DNA of 64,000 bases, taken from Rhodocyclaceae bacterium (lineage in GTDB: Bacteria; Pseudomonadota; Gammaproteobacteria; Burkholderiales; Rhodocyclaceae). Positions 25,063 to 34,281 of this stretch are shown one piece after another (positions within the stretch are counted from its first letter, which is position 1; each line of letters begins with the position of its first letter). The notes beneath the pieces are model-generated. The model did no database searches, was not told the origin of the DNA, and worked only from the letters and a program-made list of their open reading frames with translations. Where the stretch lies: the NCBI GenBank assembly GCA_016718525.1, contig JADKDD010000002.1:620001-684000 (forward strand), written 5' to 3'. A program made the translations under genes and the position numbers.

Positions 25063-27036
25063 CTAAGGCGAGATGATCGGAAAAGTCTCCGGCGGCTTAT
25101 CAAGCAAACCGAAGAAACTGACCAGATCGAGCTTGCTGCCGCTGACTTTTAGTTCATCGCTGGTCAGCATTTCTGAAATGCCTGCCGTGCCCAGCATCAT
25201 CTTGAGGAAGATGCCTTTGGTCAGCGCAATGCCGGCATTGGCATCTTTGGCTGGCGGCGCCTTGCGAAAATGCAGTACCGCGTTTTCAATCCACAGCACA
25301 TAGTTTTCCTTGAGGTCAGTGAATTCCAGATTGATTTTGAGATTCTTACCCTCGGCCTTGGCGCCATTCAGACTTGCCGCCCACGCCTGCAAAAAACTTT
25401 CCGGATCGGTCCAGGCCAGCATATCCGTCGCCATTTTCACGTTCGAGCCACGCCCCATCACTCCTGTTCGTAACTCCTGCGCGCCGGTGAGATAGAAATT
25501 GCGCCAGATCGCCGACTCGGCCATGTAACCCATCTGGTCGTAGCTTCTTGCCAACAACTCGCGCGCCGCCTTGTGGTCCGGTTGGGCAAACACCACATGA
25601 TTCAACAGCTCGGCAACCCATCGATAATCGCCCTTGTCAAAGGCCGCCTGCGCAGCGCCGACTGCCTTGTCGGCGCCACCCATCAGTTCAACATAGCGTT
25701 TGGCCGCATCTGCTCGAGGCAACAAATCGAGGTTCGCCGGATTACCGTCGAACCAACCGATATAGAACTGGTAAACCGCGCGCGAGTCGTGCTTGAGCGT
25801 GCCGTAATAGCCGTGAACTGCAAAGCTGTCATTGAGCGATTTCGGCAGTTTGATTTCTTCGGCGATTTCATTGGGTTTCATGCCCTTGTTGATCATCCGC
25901 ACCGTTTGGTCGTGGATGAACTTGTAAACATCACGCTGTTCTTTCATGAACTTGGTGATATTCGCATTACCCCATACCGGCCACAAATGGCTGGCAAAGA
26001 AAACCTCGGCATCACCGAAACGCACCAGTGCGTCGTCGATGTATCCCGACCAGCGCAACGAGTCACGCACCTTGGCGCCACGCAAGGTGTATAAGTTGTG
26101 CAGTGTCGGCACCATAATTTCGGCACCGCAATAGGCCTTCATGTCCGGCAGATAAAACGCCAACTCGGCCGGGGCTTCCGAGCCCGGTGCGTTTTGAAAA
26201 ATGAACCGCACGCCATCGAGCGTCATCTCTTGCGGTGTACGATCGACAATGATCGTCGGCGGCAGAATTCCAACGTTACCTGCTGCCACGCTTTTACCTA
26301 AACCTGAATTCACCAAGCCTTGTTTGGAAGCTGGCAGCAGATTGCCGAACTGCCACGTTGCGCGTCGCCCCATCGCCGGGCCGACCAGAATATTTTCACT
26401 GGTCGATTCCTCCATGAATCCTTTGGGCGCGACAATCGGCAGCTTTTGCTTGGCCGCATCCTCGCCGGAAATGATGCCGAGCGCACCGCCGAAATGATCG
26501 ACATGGCTGTGCGTGAAGATCATCGCCGTCACCGGCTTGTCGCCCAAATGTTTACGCGCAAACGCCAAGGCCGCCGCTGCCGTTTCGCGCGTGGTCAAAG
26601 GATCGACCAGAATCCAGCCGGTCTTGCCGTCAATCAGCGTGATGTTGGCAATATCAAATCCGCGCAGTTGATGTATGCCTTCCGCAACCTTGAATAGGCC
26701 GGCTTCATTGTTCAGCGTCGCATGTCGCCACAAGCTGGGATTAACCGATGGCGGCGCCTCGCCCTGGATAAAAGCAAAGCGATCGTAGTCCCACACCGTA
26801 CTGCCATCCGCAGCCAAAACTTTGCCGGTTGGTTTGGCAATCAGTCCGCGCCTGGCATCTTCAAATCCTTGTTGTTCAGCAAGGTTCAGCGACTTGCCGA
26901 ACGAAGCATTGCTGGCGACCGTTGTCGCCGTCGCGTCACCCGACGGTGCCGCAGGCGGTACCTCTTTACTGCATGCCGCCAGCAAGGCAACAATGCAGAG
27001 CAAGTACCGCGATCGAAACATTGATGTCTGTTTCAT
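25063..27036 (-). CDS. Alkyl/aryl-sulfatase (SdsA1-like metallo-hydrolase), lipoprotein
   Basis: 657 residues from the ATG at 27036, which has a GGAGAG ribosome site; an in-frame upstream start is ignored. A lipobox LLAACSKE suggests membrane attachment. The metallo-beta-lactamase domain carries FTHSHVDHFGG (H176, H178, D180, H181) and a later metal ligand region FASHLWPVWG. A helical dimerisation domain (AAKRYVELMGGADKAVG...) and a C-terminal SCP2-like substrate-binding domain complete the SdsA1 layout. These enzymes cut primary alkyl sulfates such as SDS to alcohol and sulfate. Nearby acyl-CoA genes could handle the released chains after oxidation (inference). Confidence 0.93.
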   Translation of the reverse strand: MKQTSMFRSRYLLCIVALLAACSKEVPPAAPSGDATATTVASNASFGKSLNLAEQQGFEDARRGLIAKPTGKVLAADGSTVWDYDRFAFIQGEAPPSVNPSLWRHATLNNEAGLFKVAEGIHQLRGFDIANITLIDGKTGWILVDPLTTRETAAAALAFARKHLGDKPVTAMIFTHSHVDHFGGALGIISGEDAAKQKLPIVAPKGFMEESTSENILVGPAMGRRATWQFGNLLPASKQGLVNSGLGKSVAAGNVGILPPTIIVDRTPQEMTLDGVRFIFQNAPGSEAPAELAFYLPDMKAYCGAEIMVPTLHNLYTLRGAKVRDSLRWSGYIDDALVRFGDAEVFFASHLWPVWGNANITKFMKEQRDVYKFIHDQTVRMINKGMKPNEIAEEIKLPKSLNDSFAVHGYYGTLKHDSRAVYQFYIGWFDGNPANLDLLPRADAAKRYVELMGGADKAVGAAQAAFDKGDYRWVAELLNHVVFAQPDHKAARELLARSYDQMGYMAESAIWRNFYLTGAQELRTGVMGRGSNVKMATDMLAWTDPESFLQAWAASLNGAKAEGKNLKINLEFTDLKENYVLWIENAVLHFRKAPPAKDANAGIALTKGIFLKMMLGTAGISEMLTSDELKVSGSKLDLVSFFGLLDKPPETFPIISP

Positions 27037-27111
27037 GAGAACTCTCCTGTCGTCGATGACGTTTGACGAGAGCGGCATTGTCGCACTGGAGCGCCAATGA
27101 TGATTGGTTCA

Positions 27112-27138
27112 ACGGCGTCCCGCCAGCACCAACTGGCG
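27112..27138 (+). repeat. Dispersed CACCAA-loop hairpin repeat, copy b
   Basis: ACGGCGTCCC then GCCAGCACCAACTGGCG. A perfect 5-bp stem GCCAG/CTGGC encloses CACCAA. It lies 15 nt downstream of the acyl-CoA dehydrogenase stop codon (minus strand), between genes. Confidence 0.75.
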
Positions 27139-27152
27139 AATCTCCCGCAGCA

Positions 27153-28976
27153 TCAGCTAAACGCGAAGTGCTCCTTGTCCATCTGCATTACGGACCTCGT
27201 CGGTGCCAAGGCGCCCTTGCGGTGACCATCGGCACGCGGCAGCAGGCGCTCAAAATAGAACTCGGCGGTCTGGATTTTTGCTCGGTAAAACTCGACTGAC
27301 TCAGCGCCCTTGCCGCTGTCGATCAGTTCTTGCGCCTTGGCTGCTTGCAGTGCCCAGAAGTAGGCGACCATGACGAAGCCGGAGTACATCAGGTAATCAA
27401 CGCTGGCCGAACCGACCAACTCGCGGTCTTTGGCGGCGCGCAGCATGATGCGGGTGGTGAGCATGTTCCACTGCACGGCGCGCGCAACCAGCGTGCGGGA
27501 CATTTTGCCGAGCGGGCCGCCGGCGAACAAATTGCCACGCGCAAAGCGCCACATGATGCCGGTGAAATCTCGCACGCATTTTCCGCGCGTGCCAAGCAGA
27601 ACTTTGCGGCCGAGCAAGTCCAGGGCCTGTATGCCGGTGGTGCCTTCGTAGAGCGTGCTGATGCGTGCGTCGCGGGCGATGTGTTCCATTCCGTTGGAAT
27701 GAATGTAGCCGTGGCCGCCAAACACCTGCATGCCCAGGTTGGCCGCTTCCAAACCCATTTCGGTGAGGAATCCTTTGAGGATCGGCGTGTAAAAACCCAA
27801 ACGACTATCGTAGTCCTCGTACTTTTTGGTATCGCCCTCGAGCACGGCGTTGAACATGTTGTCGGCGATTTGGGAGGCAGCATAAATCATGGCGCGGCCG
27901 CCTTCGGCAATCGCTTTTTGGGTGAGCAGCATGCGCCTTACATCCGGATGCCATATCAGTGCGTCGGCGGCAAACTCCGGGTCTTTCTTGCCACTGAGTG
28001 CGCGCATCGAACGACGCTCTTTGGCATAGGGCAATGCGCCCTGAAACGAGGCTTCGGCCTGGGCCACGCCTTGAATTGCTGTTCCGATACGGGCGGTGTT
28101 CATGAAAGTGAACATCGCTTCCAATCCCTTGTTCGGCTCGGCGATCAGATACCCCACCGCTTCGTCAAAATTGAGCACCGCCGTGGCTGAAGCGCGGATA
28201 CCCATCTTGTGTTCGATCGAGCCACAATTCACCGGGTTACGCGCGCCCAGGCTGCCGTCGGCATTGACCAATACCTTGGGCACAATGAACAGGGAAATGC
28301 CTTTGGTCCCGGCAGGCGCCCCGGGCAGACGGGCCAGCACGATATGAATGATGTTTTCGGTCAGATCGTGATCTCCGGAAGAGATGTAAATCTTGGTACC
28401 GGTCAGTTTGTAGGTGCCATCGGCTTGCGGTTCGGCACGGGTCCGGACTTGCGCCAGATCGGTTCCACATTGGGCTTCGGTCAGACACATCGTACCGGCC
28501 CACTGGCCGGAAACCATGGTCGGTAAATACTGCTGCTTTTGTGCTTCGGTGCCGTATTGCATGATGGTGTTGATTGCACCGATCGATAAACCCGGGTACA
28601 TGTTGAACGACCAATTTGCGGTGCCCATCATTTCCGACTTGAACACATTCACCGACATTGGCAAACCTTGCCCGCCAAATTCCGTGGGAAACGACAAGCT
28701 CTGCCAGCCACCCTCAGTGAATTGTTGATAGGCTTCCTTGAACCCCTTCGGCGTGGTGACGACACCGTCTTTGAATTGACAACCTTCGTCGTCGCCGGAC
28801 AAACTCAGCGGCGCCAGCACTTCTTCACAAAGCGTCGCGGCGCCTTCCAGAATCGCCTCGACCATATCCGGCGTGGCATCTTTGCCGTTAGACAGACTGG
28901 CGTAGTGCGACGAGTAATCGAGCACTTCATTGATCAGAAAGCGCATATCGCGCAGCGGGGCTTTGTAAGTTGGCAT
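27153..28976 (-). CDS. Acyl-CoA dehydrogenase (large FadE5/DmdC-like form)
   Basis: 607 residues. FAD-dependent first step of beta-oxidation. The start MPTYKAPLRDMRFLINEVLDY is characteristic of the large bacterial acyl-CoA dehydrogenases with an extra C-terminal domain, including 3-methylmercaptopropionyl-CoA dehydrogenase. Other landmarks: FPTEFGGQGLPM, the flavin strand GTMCLTEAQCGTDLAQVRTRA, KIYISSGDHDL, MGIRASATAVLNFD, and VFGGHGYIHSNGMEHIARDARISTLYEGTTGIQALDLLGRK. The GTTGIQA block is part of the active-site helix. Last gene of the FabG-MaoC-FadI-dehydrogenase operon. Chain-length preference is not visible. Confidence 0.93.
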   Translation of the reverse strand: MPTYKAPLRDMRFLINEVLDYSSHYASLSNGKDATPDMVEAILEGAATLCEEVLAPLSLSGDDEGCQFKDGVVTTPKGFKEAYQQFTEGGWQSLSFPTEFGGQGLPMSVNVFKSEMMGTANWSFNMYPGLSIGAINTIMQYGTEAQKQQYLPTMVSGQWAGTMCLTEAQCGTDLAQVRTRAEPQADGTYKLTGTKIYISSGDHDLTENIIHIVLARLPGAPAGTKGISLFIVPKVLVNADGSLGARNPVNCGSIEHKMGIRASATAVLNFDEAVGYLIAEPNKGLEAMFTFMNTARIGTAIQGVAQAEASFQGALPYAKERRSMRALSGKKDPEFAADALIWHPDVRRMLLTQKAIAEGGRAMIYAASQIADNMFNAVLEGDTKKYEDYDSRLGFYTPILKGFLTEMGLEAANLGMQVFGGHGYIHSNGMEHIARDARISTLYEGTTGIQALDLLGRKVLLGTRGKCVRDFTGIMWRFARGNLFAGGPLGKMSRTLVARAVQWNMLTTRIMLRAAKDRELVGSASVDYLMYSGFVMVAYFWALQAAKAQELIDSGKGAESVEFYRAKIQTAEFYFERLLPRADGHRKGALAPTRSVMQMDKEHFAFS

Positions 28977-28979
28977 TAA

Positions 28980-30269
28980 TTACTTCTCCAGAATCGCGAC
29001 TACGCCTTGGCCGCCGGCAGCACAAATTGAAATCAGGCCACGACCGCTACCTTTTTGATTCAGCATTTTTGCCAGTGTGGCGACAATGCGTCCGCCGGTT
29101 GCGGCAAAGGGATGGCCGGCGGCAAGCGAGCTGCCGTTGATATTGAGTTTGCTCAGATCAATCGCGCCGAGCGCTTTGTCCAAACCCAACTTTTCTTTGC
29201 AATAGGCTTCGTCCTGCCAGGCTTTCAAGGTGCACAGCACTTGCGCGGCAAAGGCTTCGTGAATTTCGTAAAAATCAAAATCCTGCAGACTGATCCCGGC
29301 GCGTGCCAGCATGCGCGGCACGGCATACGCCGGTGCCATCAACAGGCCTTCTTTTTTGTCAAAGAAATCCACCGCAGCGACTTCGCTGAAACTCAAATAG
29401 GCCAGCACTGGCAGGTTTTTCGCAGCTGCCCATTCCTCGCTGGCGAGCAACACCGCTGATGCGCCATCGGTCAGCGGGGTGGAATTGCCGGCAGTCAGCG
29501 TGCCTTGATTGGGTGCAACCTTCTTGTCGAATGCGGGTTTAAGCGAACGCAGCTTTTCGATGGTCAAGTCGGCGCGCAGGTTGTTGTCGACGGCAACGCC
29601 TTTAAACGGCGTCATCAGGTCGGTGAAAAAACCGTCCTTGTACGCACGCGCCAGATTGAGATGGCTCTTGAGCGCCAGCGCATCTTGATCTTCACGACTG
29701 ATGTTCCATTCGCGCGCCATCAGTTCGGCGTGCTCGCCCATCGAATACCCGGTGCGTGGCTCGCCGTTGCGCGGCAGCGTAGGTGAGAACAACATACCTG
29801 GGCGCATCTTCGCCAAGCTGCCCAATCGCTGTCCAGTGGATTTTGCACGCGATGTCTCGAGCAAAATCTTGCGCATCTTTTCATTCACACCGATCGGCGC
29901 ATCGGACGTGGTGTCAACGCCGCCCGCCATGCCGCATTCGATATGCCCCAACGCGATCTTGTTGGCAACGATCATCGCTGCTTCAAGACCGGTACCACAG
30001 GCTTGCTGGATATCGAACGCTGTTGTTTGCGGCGACAGCGTGGTCGACAATACCGACTCGCGCACCAGATTAAAGTCGCGCGAATGCTTCATCACCGCAC
30101 CGCCGACAACATCGCCCAGGCGCTCGCCGTGCAGGTTGAAACGATCAACCAAGCCCTGCAATGTGGCGGTCAGCATCTCCTGATTCGACGCCGAGGAATA
30201 GACGCTGTTGGACCGTGCAAAGGGAATGCGGTTACCGCCAACAATGGCGACGCGACGGATAGTGTTCAT
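28980..30269 (-). CDS. fadI: Acetyl-CoA C-acyltransferase (FadI-type thiolase)
   Basis: 429 residues. Last step of beta-oxidation, cleaving 3-ketoacyl-CoA. It has the thiolase nucleophile in FDIQQACGTGLEA (C91), the EIHEAFAAQVL block with the base His, NINGSSLAAGHPFAATGGRI, and the second Cys in SICAAGGQGVVAI. The insert pattern and length match FadI rather than FadA. It stops 4 nt before the dehydrogenase start, so the two are tightly coupled. Confidence 0.93.
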   Translation of the reverse strand: MNTIRRVAIVGGNRIPFARSNSVYSSASNQEMLTATLQGLVDRFNLHGERLGDVVGGAVMKHSRDFNLVRESVLSTTLSPQTTAFDIQQACGTGLEAAMIVANKIALGHIECGMAGGVDTTSDAPIGVNEKMRKILLETSRAKSTGQRLGSLAKMRPGMLFSPTLPRNGEPRTGYSMGEHAELMAREWNISREDQDALALKSHLNLARAYKDGFFTDLMTPFKGVAVDNNLRADLTIEKLRSLKPAFDKKVAPNQGTLTAGNSTPLTDGASAVLLASEEWAAAKNLPVLAYLSFSEVAAVDFFDKKEGLLMAPAYAVPRMLARAGISLQDFDFYEIHEAFAAQVLCTLKAWQDEAYCKEKLGLDKALGAIDLSKLNINGSSLAAGHPFAATGGRIVATLAKMLNQKGSGRGLISICAAGGQGVVAILEK

Positions 30270-30310
30270 GGTTTGCTCCTAAATAGAGTTACGCTTGATT
30301 ATTAGATATG

Positions 30311-30337
30311 TCGCCGTGTCACCAGCACAAACTGACA
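30311..30337 (+). repeat. Dispersed CACCAA-loop hairpin repeat, copy c (diverged)
   Basis: TCGCCGTGTC then ACCAGCACAAACTGACA; the loop has one change (CACAAA) and the stem keeps CAG/CTG. It lies 15 nt downstream of the MaoC gene stop (minus strand), the same distance as copy b from its gene. Confidence 0.6.
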
Positions 30338-30351
30338 AAACAGCGGGCGAC

Positions 30352-31239
30352 TTACGCGTAAGTGATCTGTCCGCGCAAGTGCGGCTTGTCGCCTTTTTGA
30401 TTGCGCACTTCGAATGCGGTGGAAAGTTCGCTATGTGTTGCCCACAGTGAGGCTGTTGCCGGTAGAAACAACGGTGTTTTGAATTCGACGTTCACCGAAG
30501 CTTGTGCCACGGCATAAGGCGGCATCAGTTGCGCCAATGCCCGCGCTTTGGTCCACAAGCCGTGAGCGATGGCGGCGCGAAAACCGAACAGCTTGGCGGA
30601 AAGTGCCGACAAATGAATCGGATTCATGTCACCCGACACCTTGCCGTAACGACGACCAATGTCGCCTGGGGCGCGAATGTCGGCCTGGCGCGATAACGGC
30701 AAATCGGCATTGAGAGCGCTGACGAATTTGTTCCCGGCAGGGTTCTTGACACCAATTCGCAACAAGGTCTGTGTGGCATCCCAGACCAACTCATCGCCGC
30801 GCAGGATCTTCATTTCCATATTGAAGACCTGACCCTTTTCGTGTGCGATCAAATCCCCGGTCGCGACCTCAACCCGCAGGTCGTCACCCGCTTTCAGGAT
30901 CGCGTGTTGAGCGATGCGATTGGCCAGATGCACGGTGCCCATCCCAGGCCACGGACAGTCTGGCGAGGCGAAGAATGCCATCATCAAAGGGAAAGTGAGC
31001 ATTTGCGGATAAATGATTGGCACGCCCTGAGCTTCGGAGTAACCGCAGACTTTGGCATAGGCAGCAATATGCGCCGCATCCAATTTCACACTCGGGCGAA
31101 CATAAGTTATTGACGGCAGCGCCGTGACCACACCGGGCTTTTTGCGACTGGATTTAAGTGCGCCGAGGAACATTCCTGCCGGGCTCATCTCCTCGGTGAC
31201 TTCGATGACTTTCATTGCGGGTTTCTTTGAGCTTGCCAT
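30352..31239 (-). CDS. MaoC-like hot-dog dehydratase
   Basis: 295 residues from the ATG at 31239; the frame runs open upstream into fabG in another frame and that part is not coding. MaoC-type enoyl-CoA hydratase: the C-terminal hot-dog has the catalytic D-x4-H pattern in SGDMNPIHLSALSAKLFGFRAAIAHGLWTKARAL. The N-terminal half is a second, degenerate hot-dog (SVKLDAAHIAAYAKVCG). It probably hydrates trans-2-enoyl-CoA, with the FabG-like enzyme acting next. It lies 11 nt after fabG. Confidence 0.88.
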   Translation of the reverse strand: MASSKKPAMKVIEVTEEMSPAGMFLGALKSSRKKPGVVTALPSITYVRPSVKLDAAHIAAYAKVCGYSEAQGVPIIYPQMLTFPLMMAFFASPDCPWPGMGTVHLANRIAQHAILKAGDDLRVEVATGDLIAHEKGQVFNMEMKILRGDELVWDATQTLLRIGVKNPAGNKFVSALNADLPLSRQADIRAPGDIGRRYGKVSGDMNPIHLSALSAKLFGFRAAIAHGLWTKARALAQLMPPYAVAQASVNVEFKTPLFLPATASLWATHSELSTAFEVRNQKGDKPHLRGQITYA

Positions 31240-31250
31240 GGTATTTATCC

Positions 31251-32660
31251 TCAAGCGCCGATCAAACTTTGGCCGCAAACGCGAACCACGTTGCCGGTGA
31301 GGCCGCTTGATGCGGGATTGGCAAACCAGACAATGGCTTCGGCCACATCCACCGGCAGGCCGCCTTGGCTCATGGAGTTCATCCGCCGCCCGGCTTCGCG
31401 CATGGCAAACGGAATCGCTGCGGTCATTTGCGTTTCTATGAAACCCGGTGCAACGGCATTGATCGTCACGCCATGCTTGGCAAACACCGGCGCGGTGCTT
31501 TGCACCATGCCGATGACGCCGGCTTTGGACAGTGCGTAGTTGGTCTGGCCCATATTGCCGGCGATGCCGGAGATGGACGAAACGCAAACAATGCGCGCGC
31601 CGGACTTGAGCACGCCCGATTCAACCAACGCGTCATTGATACGTTCCTGGGTCGACAGGTTCACGTTCATCACCATCTGCCAGAAACGCTCCTTCATGTT
31701 GGCAATCGTTTTGTCGCGCGTGATGCCGGCGTTATGCACGATCACATCCCAGCCGCCATCGGCTTTCGCCGCGTCCACCAGTTTCTGTGGTGCGTCTGCT
31801 GCGCCGATGTCGAGTTCAATCGCCGTCGCGCCGAGTTTGGCCGCAATCTCGTTCAAACCCGGTTGCGCCTGCGGCACATCGAGACAAATCACCGTTGCGC
31901 CTTCCCGCACCATCACCTCCGCAATTGAGGCGCCGATACCGCGAGAAGCACCGGTGACCAGCACTTTCTTGCCAGCCAGTGGCTTGTTCCAGTCCGACGG
32001 CGTACCGCCGGCACCAACTGGCAATCCAACGCGAATAACCTGTGCCGAAACATAGGTCGAGCGTGGCGAGAGCAGGAAGCGAACAGTGGATTCGAGCTGA
32101 TCTTCCGCGCCTTCAGCCACGTAAACCAATTGCACTGCAATTGCGCGTTTCAATTCCTTGGCCAAGGATCGCGTCAGGCCTTCCAGTGCGCGCTGAATCG
32201 TCGCCTGGCGTGGATTCGCACATTTCTCCGGTGGTCGTCCGAAAATAATTACCCGGCCGCACGGCAAGACCGAACGCGCAGCATCGTGGAAAAATTGATA
32301 CAGCGCATCGGACTGCGTGCTGTCGGTCAATCCAGTGGCGTCAAAAACAAGTGCCTTGACCTTCTCGCCTGGTTGGTCATCCACTCCCCAACGTCCGCTC
32401 ATCAATCCGGCTTGATTTGCCAGCGGCAACCATTGCGGCAAATGCCGGGGCGCAACGGTTTGTACGCCGATCGATTTGAAGATTTTCGCCAATGTCGGCA
32501 ACAACGGTGCGTCGCTGCCGCCACCGATCAGTAACGAGCCTTTGATCACCGGCTGGCCTTCCTTATAACGATCAAGCACGATGGGTTTGGGCAAACCGAG
32601 CGCATCAGCCAACTTGGCACCAACGGCGGAGTTAGCAAAATTGAGATAGCTATCGTTCAT
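31251..32660 (-). CDS. High-molecular-weight 3-oxoacyl-reductase (FabG4-type)
   Basis: 469 residues, SDR fold duplicated. The N-terminal half is a degenerate Rossmann domain (PLLPTLAKIFKSIGVQTVAP...). The C-terminal half is a complete classical SDR: KKVLVTGASRGIG cofactor loop (236-243), the catalytic Ser in VCVSSISG, and NYALSKAG with Tyr and Lys. This two-domain form uses CoA thioesters and often NADH. It is the first gene of an operon with MaoC, FadI and acyl-CoA dehydrogenase, divergent from a TetR regulator. The linker between halves (residues 213-222) is encoded by a copy of the dispersed hairpin repeat, read as LPVGAGGTPS. Confidence 0.92.
   Translation of the reverse strand: MNDSYLNFANSAVGAKLADALGLPKPIVLDRYKEGQPVIKGSLLIGGGSDAPLLPTLAKIFKSIGVQTVAPRHLPQWLPLANQAGLMSGRWGVDDQPGEKVKALVFDATGLTDSTQSDALYQFFHDAARSVLPCGRVIIFGRPPEKCANPRQATIQRALEGLTRSLAKELKRAIAVQLVYVAEGAEDQLESTVRFLLSPRSTYVSAQVIRVGLPVGAGGTPSDWNKPLAGKKVLVTGASRGIGASIAEVMVREGATVICLDVPQAQPGLNEIAAKLGATAIELDIGAADAPQKLVDAAKADGGWDVIVHNAGITRDKTIANMKERFWQMVMNVNLSTQERINDALVESGVLKSGARIVCVSSISGIAGNMGQTNYALSKAGVIGMVQSTAPVFAKHGVTINAVAPGFIETQMTAAIPFAMREAGRRMNSMSQGGLPVDVAEAIVWFANPASSGLTGNVVRVCGQSLIGA
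31997..32023 (+). repeat. Dispersed CACCAA-loop hairpin repeat, copy d, inside the fabG-like gene
   Basis: ACGGCGTACC then GCCGGCACCAACTGGCA; the stem GCCGG/CTGGC pairs with one G-U. It lies in frame in the interdomain linker of the FabG4-like protein, adding no stop codon on either strand in the coding frame. Confidence 0.75.
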
Positions 32661-32692
32661 TTGGGAATCCGTTTTCGATTGGACAGTCTCCG

Positions 32693-32704
32693 TACACTAG
32701 TGTA
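32693..32704. promoter_or_regulatory. TetR-type operator between fabG-like operon and tetR
   Basis: Perfect 12-bp palindrome TACACTAGTGTA in the 88-nt divergent intergenic region. On the minus strand it overlaps the -10 position (TAGTGT) of a promoter whose -35 is TTGACT (32722-32717) with a 17-bp spacer, reading toward the fatty-acid operon. Repression by the adjacent TetR protein, relieved by an acyl ligand, is the simplest reading. Confidence 0.6.
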
Positions 32705-32748
32705 TCGTTTCCCGTGAGTCAATCAGGAAACTTAGGCGATACCCTCTA

Positions 32749-33369
32749 ATGAAAGCTTCCATTTCCACTGCTGCGATACCGCCCGATGACGTGCCGACAG
32801 CGCGTCTTGGGCGCGATGACTGGCTGGATGCGGCGTTCGAAACGGTAGCCGAAAGCGGCTTTGATAGTGTGCGCGTACTCACCCTGGCAGCTTCTCTGGG
32901 TGTGACGCGAGGCAGCTTTTACTGGCATTTCACGGATCACGCCGAGCTGATCACGGCGTTGGTCGAACGCTGGCGAACGCGCGAAATTGAAACCCATCAG
33001 CGGGCGCTGGAAGCAAACCTGCTGGAGCCGAAAGCTGACCTGGAGCGCATGCTCGAAGCGGCGCTCGCTCATGCTGGAACCGAGATCAAATACCTGCGCT
33101 TCGAACTTGCGTTACGTGGCCTTGGTCGCCACAACCCGGAAGTTGCCGCAATTTTGGTTGAAGTTGATCGCATGCGCATGCGCTTGTTCGAATCCAAATT
33201 CTTGCGCCTTACCAACGATCCGAAGGCTGCTGCCGATCTTGCCGCACTGTTTTACCTGGCTATCGTCGGTGGCACTCACGCACTTGCCCGCCCTGCGAAT
33301 CCGGAGCGGACAAAGGACTATCTACAGCGCATCATCGGGCACTATTTGATTTCTCAACAAACATCTTGA
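32749..33369 (+). CDS. TetR-family transcriptional regulator
   Basis: 206 residues. The N-terminal HTH is clear (about 25-70): DAAFETVAESGFDSVRVLTLAASLGVTRGSFYWHFTDHAELI, with the usual FYWHF recognition-helix end. The C-terminal ligand-binding domain is helical and unassigned. It is divergent from the FabG/MaoC/FadI/dehydrogenase operon and the only regulator beside it, with a perfect palindrome between them. It is probably a local repressor responding to a fatty-acyl compound. Confidence 0.9.
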   Translation: MKASISTAAIPPDDVPTARLGRDDWLDAAFETVAESGFDSVRVLTLAASLGVTRGSFYWHFTDHAELITALVERWRTREIETHQRALEANLLEPKADLERMLEAALAHAGTEIKYLRFELALRGLGRHNPEVAAILVEVDRMRMRLFESKFLRLTNDPKAAADLAALFYLAIVGGTHALARPANPERTKDYLQRIIGHYLISQQTS

Positions 33370-33393
33370 GACGCATATCGCACCCTGCTCCCG

Positions 33394-34281
33394 CTATTCC
33401 TGGCTCCCGCGCAACTGGTCCAGAAAAGCCACAGCGCTTGGTGAAAGGCGTTTGCCGCGCAAAGTGACGATGAACCAATTCGAGTGAATCGGAAATCCTT
33501 TCACTCGCAATACGGCCAAACCTTCGTCTTCCGGTCTCGTCCCGATGGCGTGGCGCGAAACCACGCCGACTCCCATTCCTGCAGCAACGGCTTGCTTGAT
33601 CGCTTCGTTGCTACCCAACTCCATTCTGATTTGCGGCCTGAATTGCTGTTCTGTGAAGTGAATCTGGCAGGCAAGGCGGGTGCCTGATCCTTTCTCACGC
33701 AGGATGAAACGGTCGTCAAGCAGCTTTTCCAGAGGCACTGAACGCCTTCCGGCCAACCGATGTTCGAGTGGCGCAATCAGTACCAGCGGGTTTGGCATGA
33801 AGGCTTCGCAATCAATATCCATGTCTTCAGGCGGCATGGACATGATGACCATATCATCCATGTTCTCCCGTAATCGTCGGACAATGCCATCGCGATTTTC
33901 AACCTCGAGCGCGATGTCGATAGCGGGGAAGCGCTTACAAAAACTACCCAGCGCACGAGGAATGAAATATTTTGCAGTGCTCACCACGGCTACGCGCAAG
34001 CGCCCGCTGGCGACACCTTTCATTTGGTCGATGCGAGCGCCAAATGCAGACCATTCATCGACCATCGCACGAGCCGACTCAGCAAGCTCCATTCCTGCAG
34101 CGGTCAAAAAAAGATTTTTCCCGATCACTTCGTAGAGCGGCAAACCGACTACAGCGGTGAGCTCGCGCAATTGCATCGACACCGTGGGTTGAGTCACGTG
34201 GCAGGCGCGCGCGGCGGCAGTAATGCTCTTGTGCTCAACCAATGCCAGAAAAACCTGCAACTGCCGAAAACTGATTTGCAT
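33394..34281 (-). CDS. LysR-family regulator, probably of the adjacent bicarbonate transporter
   Basis: 295 residues. N-terminal winged HTH: MQISFRQLQVFLALVEHKSITAAARACHVTQPTVSMQLRELTAVVG. The C-terminal periplasmic-binding-protein-like effector domain starts near GRLRVAVVSTAKYFIPRAL. The N-terminal and effector sequences resemble CbbR/CmpR-type regulators of carbon fixation and inorganic-carbon uptake. It is divergent from an SbtA-type bicarbonate transporter gene 89 nt away. The A/T-rich intergenic region starts at its own ATG. Confidence 0.87.
   Translation of the reverse strand: MQISFRQLQVFLALVEHKSITAAARACHVTQPTVSMQLRELTAVVGLPLYEVIGKNLFLTAAGMELAESARAMVDEWSAFGARIDQMKGVASGRLRVAVVSTAKYFIPRALGSFCKRFPAIDIALEVENRDGIVRRLRENMDDMVIMSMPPEDMDIDCEAFMPNPLVLIAPLEHRLAGRRSVPLEKLLDDRFILREKGSGTRLACQIHFTEQQFRPQIRMELGSNEAIKQAVAAGMGVGVVSRHAIGTRPEDEGLAVLRVKGFPIHSNWFIVTLRGKRLSPSAVAFLDQLRGSQE

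Noticed and set aside
27330..28190. 286-codon plus-strand frame opposite the acyl-CoA dehydrogenase
   Set aside because: Shadow of a well-supported gene, composition typical of antisense frames.
29405..29425. Another hairpin-repeat copy in fadI (GCCAG-CA-CTGGC)
   Set aside because: The stem is the same but the CACCAA loop is absent and the codons are explained by the FadI protein sequence.
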